From positions 893,273-957,272 of the forward strand of contig NW_019091378.1 in assembly GCF_001949145.1 (NCBI RefSeq): DNA of 64,000 nt, read 5' to 3'. Below are positions 56,187 to 64,000 of this stretch, in pieces; the stretch's first letter is position 1, and the number at the start of each line of letters is the position of its first letter. Under the pieces are notes generated by a model. The model searched no databases. It worked only from the letters and a program-made list of their open reading frames with translations, and was not told the origin of the DNA. This DNA comes from Acanthaster planci. Its lineage: Eukaryota > Echinodermata > Asteroidea > Valvatida > Acanthasteridae. A program made the position numbers and the translations under genes.

Positions 56187-57907
56187 CTTCTAGTTTACCC
56201 TGATGCAAGTTTCATAATCATGAGTAGTCTCAGATTCAGTTGAAGAGCCACACACCACCGCCAAAGAGACTAGCGTTTCCCCAATATTTGGCCACGGCAC
56301 CTGATACCGTGCACGACATGGGGCCAATGAGTCCCCCCATGTCCAATCTCTATACACACTATTGTTACCTAACACATCCCCCTAGAAGTCTGTAAAGAAT
56401 TCCTGAGATTACGATCAAACAATGACCAACACAAAGGCGGGGGAGTTCTCTCCGCCCCATATCTTGCATCATCGAAACCGCTGAAAAAGTAGAGCGCTCA
56501 AAAAACCACACCAAATATACAAAAAATGACTCGGGAATGGTTACTCTGACACAAAAATCTTTTTTTTTTTTTGGATGTAAAAAAGCTTTTACCCTTAAAG
56601 ATGTACAGAGAAGATGAACAAACAAAATACTAGCAATCACTTAAAGATAGCCCCAAAATCCTATAGTCCAGTGACCTCACCCCATGAATCTACCATTCAG
56701 AGCTCATAAATGTACTCTGCACAAAACTGCCCAATTGAGACCAAAGTGAGGCTGCACTTGCATGACAAAGCATAAACTGCCGCCTCTCAACACAACCACA
56801 TAAATGGCCAGTGCTGTATGCATTGAAGTATTAATTACTAACTCATAAAACATTTAACTGAAGAAACGGGTAGAATGAAGTTTACAGTTTATGTTTATGA
56901 ATATGGGATAATGCATATCCAAAATGATACAAGGTGAGGGCCCAATTCCATGGAGTCTCATTTGACAAATACTTTTGATAAGCCAAGAAAAGCTAGCTAA
57001 GAAACGGTCACAAGCAGCATGCACCATGAGGCATTTTGATTCCTTGCTGAAAGGCAGAACGGTGCCTGTGCTAAGCAAATAACTGAATGGGTAACAACTC
57101 CATGGAATCAGTCCCAAGGTCTACTAGCTAATAAACGACCTCCAAAAAGGCCCTGTCCCAATCAGAGTGGCTGTGGCAGGGAGCAACACATAAGTATATG
57201 AGAGATGTCAGCAGCCAGTGCAACATGTGTCATATTTTAGCCACAGCCAGGTAACTCCAACATGGCTAAAGACATGCTGTGCTCATCCGTACCTGCTCAG
57301 GTTTCCACACAGACAACAGATGTAGGCAGTTATTTCTGTATTCCGTAAATCATGTAAAGCCACTGCACAGCTTGTGTAATTGGGGTTCAGTTACAACCCA
57401 CGACAGACTGGTATAACATACATTTTATAGAAAAACGTACCAATTAACATATTGCTTCAAGCTGACGAAAAAAAAAAGTTTGCACAAAAACGCATTGAGG
57501 GCTTGTGCTCCCACATCATATGCATTCTCATTTTTGACCCATCATTCCAAATCCAGACTGAAGTAGGTAATTCCGATATCAAGTAACGGCTCTCCCTCAC
57601 TGTTTTTTACAATACACTTCAAAGTAATCCAAACTCTAAACTCTTTCTGCAGAAAGCTTTGGTAATTATGAGCAACGAAAACTGTGGAAATTCCGCGAAC
57701 AGTGGAAGTCCCACTACGTCATCGGATACGAAGTCAGCTCCTTCGGCCTGGTTTTAGAAGGATGGGTCACATTTATCTCAGCAGGTTGTTTTTGCAACTG
57801 AGCAATGCTTCAGTATGAGGGTAACATTACCTGTGCAATCCCAGGAATGCCAAGGGCAAACGTTGCCCCTTTCTACACCACAACCCTCACTCCTTGACAA
57901 TATGCAG

Positions 57908-57913
57908 TTTATT
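57908..57913 (-). terminator. Candidate polyadenylation signal for LAMTOR1
   Basis: AATAAA on the minus strand about 1.3 kb downstream of the LAMTOR1 stop. The interval 57914-59250 has no recognised coding exon and is taken as probable 3' UTR. Confidence 0.35.
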
Positions 57914-59250
57914 CGCACCCCTGCACGGTATCAACGGTGCTGGTTTGGGTTCAATTTCCCCAAGAACCCTTGACAACGTATCCTTGATCTTTCATTGGAT
58001 GAAATTCGTTTGAGCAGTGACGCGGGTCAACACGTCCATCTGCCTGTGGCATGCACGCAAGGGGAATTGCCTGTGGACTGATTTTGACAGGAAGCTGTCC
58101 AAAAGTGCTTCACCGGTGCTTCCTTCAGTTCACTTGGACTGAGAGGTGCTGGATATGAGCAAAAGTAATGCACGGGACGTCGGCACTTTAAAAGGTGCCT
58201 GTAATGTATATGACGCGAGACACAGTACAGTGGAGCAGTAAAGTTACTGTGTCATTCAGAGATTTCCTGATGGTTCCACATACAAGTATTTGCCACACTC
58301 TGAGCACTCCATTACCCTGTTCTTCAGGTGCATTCTCACAAACGCTGTAACTGGATCAGAACCACAGAGTGATTTCTCTCTTTAAATATGTCCATTTTAA
58401 TGTCAAGCCTGACAGGTAGATTAGATTTGGTCCCTATATGCCCTTTTGACTGAAAAAAAAAGGCATTATTTTCTCTGTAAGAACATGCAGTGCTCTGTTG
58501 TGAAATATTCTGGTGTGCTGAAACACTTGAAGCAAGTTTTGACAATGGGTGGAAAACACAGCTAAAATGCATCTGGCCCACTTCACTGTGTTGTGCGTCA
58601 TGCGTCTTTACATCAGTATTGTAGTTGAAACCTCTTAAGACTATCACGAGTCTCAGTCCAAGTTACCTGACTATTCCAATGAACAGCAACAAAAGCACTC
58701 CTTTGTCACCGCTCACCCTGTTACTGGTTACTGGGGCATGTTTTGGCGACCTGAACCATGAACATGTTTCAGCTCTGGTTAAATGTTTTTGTGACTTTTG
58801 GTTATGCCTCCGTGACATCATCGTTCTGACGGAACGCGGTTGGTGCTGGTTCGGCACCACCTCAAAATGGCGGAAAGTAAACAGACAACTTTGGTCGCCC
58901 CTTAAAGAAGTGAATTATACATTTCAAAAGCTGTTGCTACATGCGGCAAATCAAAGAGATACTTTCTTCTAAAACGTACGTGAAAAGAGAGAGCAGCACC
59001 AGGAGCACTAGTGAAATCGTCTGCCTCCTTGTGCTTGCCTCTGTCAGAAGATGTAACCATTTCTGTCTTGTTGTTTCTGTGGGCCACCCTTAACATATTC
59101 CCTGTTATTGCTTTGACATCACGGACGAGTTTCTGGTTAGGGGCCGGCAAAACATGTCCCTGGTTTTGTGAATAGTCTTATGATGGTTTCTAGTACAACA
59201 CTGTTTTATATATACATGTAATCATTTTTCGGGGGTCATTTGATTGACGA
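57914..59250 (-). other. LAMTOR1: Probable LAMTOR1 3' untranslated region
   Basis: Sequence between the stop codon and a candidate polyadenylation signal. No exon, repeat family or RNA gene was recognised in it. Extent inferred. Confidence 0.35.
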
Positions 59251-62200
59251 TTATGTGAGTGGGAACTGCACCACTAAGTCCTCCTTGTGCTTGACCTTCA
59301 CGCCACTGACGGCCTTGGAGGCGTTCTCGGCAGCAACTGCAATCTGGAGAGGAAGATTTGGAAGTTAAAAATGAAACCATTAAGACCAGCGAGCAAATGT
59401 GTGTAAACTTGTGTTGTGGATGAGGCAGTGCATACGATGTAGTCTGCAAAAATCCTTGAAGTGGAGAAAATTCCAGATCGTCTCCTTTATCATGAAGAAG
59501 CAAATTTCTCACCGGAGAGTAAAACCTAGGTTCGAGAAAATCGTACTTGAAGTTGGTCTCTTTTTCCTACTGTTATTTTTCCAGTATTTAGCCCTTCTTT
59601 AACTTAAACCAATGCTACTTCATGAAGAGGGAATCTTAAAGGACACAAAACTGCCAAATAATACTTATAGAAGTCAATTAACATTGTTTATTTTGTAAAC
59701 AAACAAATTTGCCTCTTTGTGAAAACGTAAAAATTCATGCGACTTTTATCTATTGGTGAAAGTGCGTGCTATTTTGCTATAGAGCGGGCAAGGTGTAAAA
59801 TTGTTACATTCTTAAACATTTCCAGCATCAAATTTACCTCTTCGTGAAAACGGCAAAATGAGTTTTCCCACAATTTGCCCTTTATTGCTAACGCTATATC
59901 TATGGAAGACAAATTCACCTCTTCGTAAAAATGCAAAATTTGCCAAGGGAGATCTTCCTGATTTGGCCTATTTCATTAAAAATGATTACGCCAAGTTATA
60001 GGCATCAAAGAACCTATTTAATTTTGACCAAAAAAACCAGAAATTTGACAAAACATACCAAGTTGATATCTGCTAGAGAGACTGGTTCGTCTGCCAGCAC
60101 TGTGTAGGGCACAGACACGCCTTGTGGCAAGACTAATAAACTGGAGGGTGACTTCTTGGTTCCCGTAACAACTACTGCTACTCGCGAGCTGTCAAAACCA
60201 CACAAACAAACAAACTACTAGTGGCACTGGTTCAAGCCTAAGTCTATTTGTTACTGGTGGGGGGTGGGGAAATTGTGTCCGGAAAGGGTCCAACAAGATG
60301 ATCCATTAGATGAAATTCTTGTAAAGACATTCACCTCACAAGGAACAAATTTCAACCAAAACACACCGAGTCCTTGAGTATCTTTGTATTTACTCAGCCG
60401 TAGCTAGTTAAGAGCCGGGGGTGGTTAGTTAAGATGTGGGTCGTTTGGTGACTACTACTATGTGTTTTTGAATACAGTTTTTGCAACAGTGATCCAGTAA
60501 TGCAATTAAATTCCACTTTTTTAATCAAAGTTTCCCCTGAGAGCATACTCAGCCATAGCTAGTTAAGAGCCAGGGGTGGTTAGTTAAGATGTGGGTCGTT
60601 TGGTGACTGCCTGAGGCACCCCTGTACGCCCGAGGGCCTCCACACTGATCGGAGTTTAACCTCATTAAAAGATAAGAAATATACACCAAAGAGCTGTGCA
60701 ACTGACCTGTACGTTCGAGCCCTGTCAAGGTACTCGTGCTGCTCCATTGTATGTGAGTCTATGGCCGATACATCTATCACATCACTGGAGAATGGTTCAA
60801 AGGGGAGAAACAAAAACGGAATTAAAATTGGATTTCAAGGTCAGGATCATCACTGCGTCGAAAATTTTATGTGAACGGTGCAAACAGTAAAAAGGTTTTC
60901 ACCATACACCTCAAGTGGCATAAACCAAATCTGGATATTATAGAGGTTTTGCTTGTAACGTTACATGATGGGCAAAGGTATTACAAGAAGTGTATCACGT
61001 CTGTGGAGGCGTGTGCATTTTCAAATCTAGGTATTTCTATTGGCAGTTTCTTGTACGCCAGAATGTTGAGAGACTTCAAAGGCCCCCCCCTTATCGCGCA
61101 CATCTGGGTAGCTTGAATGCTGACCATCAAAAATCACAAGACTGAAAATCCTCTACATCCAAACATCTAAAGTAATACGTGATTCTTTGGTTTAGAGGTT
61201 AAGCTGTACTTTACGAAGAAGCTCTGTGACATCTGACCTTGAATAAATCCCAGTCATCTGACTGATGTATATGGAGAGAAAAATTACATTATCAATGTTC
61301 TGGACAAATAGGAAAGTCTGTTGAAGTAAGTGTAACCGATTCAGAAAGGCGCAGACGACTTCTTCTTGTGATTTTATGTCATGGTGTCAAAGGGCAAACG
61401 GCCGGTTTGTATGTCAGCAATCAGATGAGGATTTATGTGGGCACTGTCCAAAACAAGGAATAGTTCACATTAGTGCAGTGGAAAGAACAAAATCATTCAG
61501 TGGTGGAAGGAATGTTCCCTTCAACGAGGCCCATTGGAATGGAACGTTCCACCTGTCACCTCATGGAATCAATCCTGCACTCACACTGCACTAATAAACC
61601 CGGTATCTCCATACTGTTTGGTGAATGGCTGCACATTGGAAGGGTCACCCCTAGCAGAACTTACTTGGCTGCTTTGTGGAGGATTCGGTTTAACTCCGAC
61701 TGCTCGTCGCCCTTCTTCAAGGACGAGGGACTCTGGCCGCCATATTCACTGAAATTAAGACAAACAAAACACATCAATGCCTAACATAACATTGCTATGC
61801 CACTGACAAACAGGTGGAATGGTCTAACGCAGCATGACACAAAATAGTCACATAAAGTGGTAACATTTTGGACAGGGGTGCAGGTTGTAGGGCTCAGATG
61901 CCTGATGAACCACCCATCTCCAAGCAAACAGAAGTACCGGTATGAGTCCTGTGCTGGACCAAGAGAGGGCGCCATTTTCTGAGCAAAGGAGGCTCCTTTG
62001 GTTGAAACTGAACTGCTCTGGTTCACGAACCACTGTGAAATGCTTGAGTTACGGTCGCATCGCAACCAACAGAATGAACACTCCTCATTAAAATGGCTCT
62101 TTTCAACCAATGAGGGGATACTTTTACTCGAGGCGGATACGGGAACAGCCGGGAAAACCGACAGAGTGGTTTTTCCAGCAACATGTTTAGTTTGCAGAAG

Positions 62201-62660
62201 ATAATGCATTGCAAACATAGAGGATTAATCTGGTCACTACTAGACTAGGAACAAACATTCCAATATCAGAGAGACCATCGGGAGGAACTGAGTGAGTCAA
62301 CTTTTAATTTGTACTGCAAAGGTTACTTCATGATTTGCACTATGCGTACATGCTGCGAACTTCCCACACCATCTGCACAAGTCTGCAGACAGTTCGTGGT
62401 ACAAGCAAATTTGTGGCTGTCAACTTTATCACCACGGTGCTGACACTGACAAGGTCACAGACCATCCTGGCCGATTAGTCAGCAGAGTTCAGTAATACAG
62501 TAATATATTGTTGAAAGTTTAAATCCACACTGGGTCATGATTAACCTTGAATAATTAAGTCTTTGACCTGAGGGATGTTTCCTTGCCTGTTTATGGGCCG
62601 ACTGGATTGGTGTCTGGCAGGGTCCGTAAGAAGACGACTTCTCTCATCAGGGGATTCAAC
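59251..62660 (-). CDS. LAMTOR1: LAMTOR1 (p18, Ragulator membrane anchor), lacking the first coding exon
   Basis: Exons 5'->3': 62587-62660, 61665-61748, 60707-60784, 60059-60188, 59251-59343, totalling 459 nt (152 aa and stop). Matches to human LAMTOR1: DERSRLLTDP with EERKLLLDP, NDVIDVSAIDSHTMEQHEYLDRAR with [23 protein letters not shown] (split over two exons), and the C-terminus KHKEDLVVQFPLT with DAKEELVVQFGIP. LAMTOR1 wraps the other Ragulator subunits and tethers the Rag GTPase platform to lysosomes through an acylated MGCC N-terminus, which must lie in an upstream exon not found before 64000. The intron after 62587 uses a GC donor (AG|GCAAGG); only this choice keeps the phase with the next exon. 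The stop codon is at 59251-59253. Confidence 0.93.
60391..60609. repeat. 62-bp direct repeat pair in a LAMTOR1 intron
   Basis: TACTCAGCC.TAGCTAGTTA through GGGTCGTTTGGTGACT occurs at 60391-60452 and again at 60546-60609 with very few changes. The intervening ~93 bp are unrelated. No function recognised. Confidence 0.8.
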
Positions 62661-64000
62661 CTAGAAACCACAATCAGAAGCTATTTGTACAATTATGCCT
62701 TTGTAAATCATATAACATGTTTGAAAGTAAAAAAAAATATGATAAGGCAAATTTAACTCTTGCAATGCTAAGTGCAGCAAGAATCTATGCGATTGACTCA
62801 GCACTAACACCCAACTTCTACTGCTAAGTGCACAATTTCACGCTAACGGATACTTCGCATATTTCACGAAGACTGTAAGCAGTAAGCAGGCAAAAGGCAC
62901 ACTTACCACAGAGGAAAAACCTTGCAGTAGAGACAAAACAAGAGAAAAACTCTAGATGTGTGCACGCACAACAGTGAGCCCAACCATGCAAAGCAATGCC
63001 ATAAAACAGTGCTTAGGTTTAGCAAAATATTCTGCTGTAGCAAGCACGACTTTCCTGATAACTGTTGACCAATTTGCGCCGGGCCCATTTAAACATGGTG
63101 ATTCTGCTGGGCCATGTGATTTTTCATTTGTTTCTGTTTTCAAAATTCTTCAAAAATTCATAACTTCATTTAATAGACGTTTACACCCACATGAATGACT
63201 GTCTGGTGGCTACTCTAATCTAACAGACAACATCTAATGACACCAGAGTATTTCAGCCAGGCCTGCAGCCTTGTAAAAAGAGCCCAGATTGTATGGTGTT
63301 ATATAATTTTCTTTTGTTCCTGAAACCGACACGGTGAGCTGCTGACGTCATTTCAATAGGGGCCAGATTAGCATGCAGCGGTATTGTATCGCTCATCGCT
63401 GGAGCGCTCCAGAGCACTTTTGTCCCCGGTGGTAATCCACTCAGCTGAATGCCATAAACAGTGGTATCATCTTTCAAAACAATGACGGATTCCTCCCCTA
63501 ATGACAACTGAAAAAAAGTTGGAAATTCCCAGCAGCTCGGTCTTTTAATCTGAGTACGGTTTTTAGTTACAAGGTCCAGCTCTTTTGTCCAGTTTCGGGT
63601 AGCCCGGCATTAAGTATAAACAAAACGATTCCGAAACTAGGCTCCCTGGTGCGAAGTGGTTAGACAGCTCTATGAAATGGGGCCCTGGAGAATTAGAGTT
63701 ACTAAGAAAGTGATCCCACAGCAGTATGAGTTTCAACGCTCAACCCATTGAATCCTGTACACCCCATTCAAACACGTAAATACCTCAGACAATCACCCAT
63801 TTCTAATAATTGTAGCCCACGAACAGGGTGGTTTCAAGTGACTGATACATGTTAATGTATTTAAACATGACCGATTGGTCTAGTCTGACTGTTGACTCCT
63901 ACAATCATTTTATTGACTCCTGACACTCGCACTCGGCAATCCCTGACCCAATCCATATGTAAAAAAACGCAATACAACAAGGAGTTCTCATTTCAAGGAG
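62661..64000 (-). other. LAMTOR1: First intron of LAMTOR1 (window edge)
   Basis: No exon encoding an MGCC-type N-terminus was found on the minus strand to the right edge. Contains dispersed repeat copy B (63159-63540). Confidence 0.5.
63159..63540 (-). repeat. ~0.4-kb dispersed repeat, copy B (inverted relative to copy A)
   Basis: Reverse complement of the 10289-10673 family, with matching blocks in the same order and scattered indels. Lies in the first LAMTOR1 intron. The sequence to its right contains GGTGCGAAGTGGTTAGAC, vaguely like a tRNA A box, but no B box was found, so a SINE origin is only a possibility. Confidence 0.6.

Larger units (their letters stand above)
53208..57644. other. 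Intergenic region between paralogue B and the LAMTOR1 3' side
   Basis: No coding exon recognised. Dominated by a 1.0-1.2 kb direct duplication (53952-56186). The rest (56200-57640) is AT-rich with no feature I recognise. Confidence 0.5.

Noticed and set aside
62554-62586. GT donor (CAG|GTCAAA) for the LAMTOR1 exon at 62587
   Set aside because: It gives phase 0, which cannot join the next exon beginning with the third base of a codon; the GC donor does.

Overview
The window is animal nuclear DNA. Genes are split by short GT-AG introns, spacers are AT-rich and full of small non-autonomous DNA transposons, and the palindrome TACATGTA recurs outside exons. Gene content and order point to a marine invertebrate, most likely a deuterostome (echinoderm, hemichordate or amphioxus grade). 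I cannot fix the species. All family assignments come from protein features recognised by eye; no search was run.

Layout. (1) 1-5480, minus: the 5' coding exons of FHIP1 (FAM160A), the Hook-interacting subunit of the FHF dynein-adaptor complex; the rest lies left of the window. A decayed LINE fragment sits in its intron. (2) 11662-32784, minus: a complete NUMA1 gene in 34 coding exons (1769 aa) whose splice phases all chain. It has an N-terminal hook-like domain, a long coiled coil, an LGN-binding segment, a basic NLS-like cluster and an Aurora-type site. Fourteen consecutive coiled-coil exons are copies of one 159-bp unit (one is 156 bp). (3) 36693-37830, plus: complete LRRC51, divergent from NUMA1. 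(4) 42532-44145 and 48904-53207, plus: a tandem pair of four-exon genes for small secreted, probably GPI-anchored DUF4773-type cysteine-rich proteins. (5) 59251-62660, minus: LAMTOR1 (p18, the Ragulator anchor), missing only its first coding exon.

The order and orientation NUMA1(-) LRRC51(+) LAMTOR1(-) is the same as I recall on human chromosome 11q13, so this is ancient microsynteny, here interrupted by the DUF4773 pair. Several genes concern dynein or lysosome biology: FHIP1 links cargo to dynein through Hook proteins, NuMA recruits dynein to the mitotic cortex, and LAMTOR1 anchors mTORC1 signalling on lysosomes. A functional reason for their proximity is not shown.

Spacers and introns carry hAT-type elements with 8-bp target duplications, a Harbinger-like element with TAA duplications, a very small piggyBac-like palindrome with TTAA flanks and a visible empty site, other dispersed repeat families, a 53-bp minisatellite grown from a NUMA1 splice acceptor, CTCF-like motifs, and a ~1-kb duplication bounded by single Ns that may be an assembly artefact. 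I saw no tRNA, rRNA, CRISPR array or prokaryotic operon.
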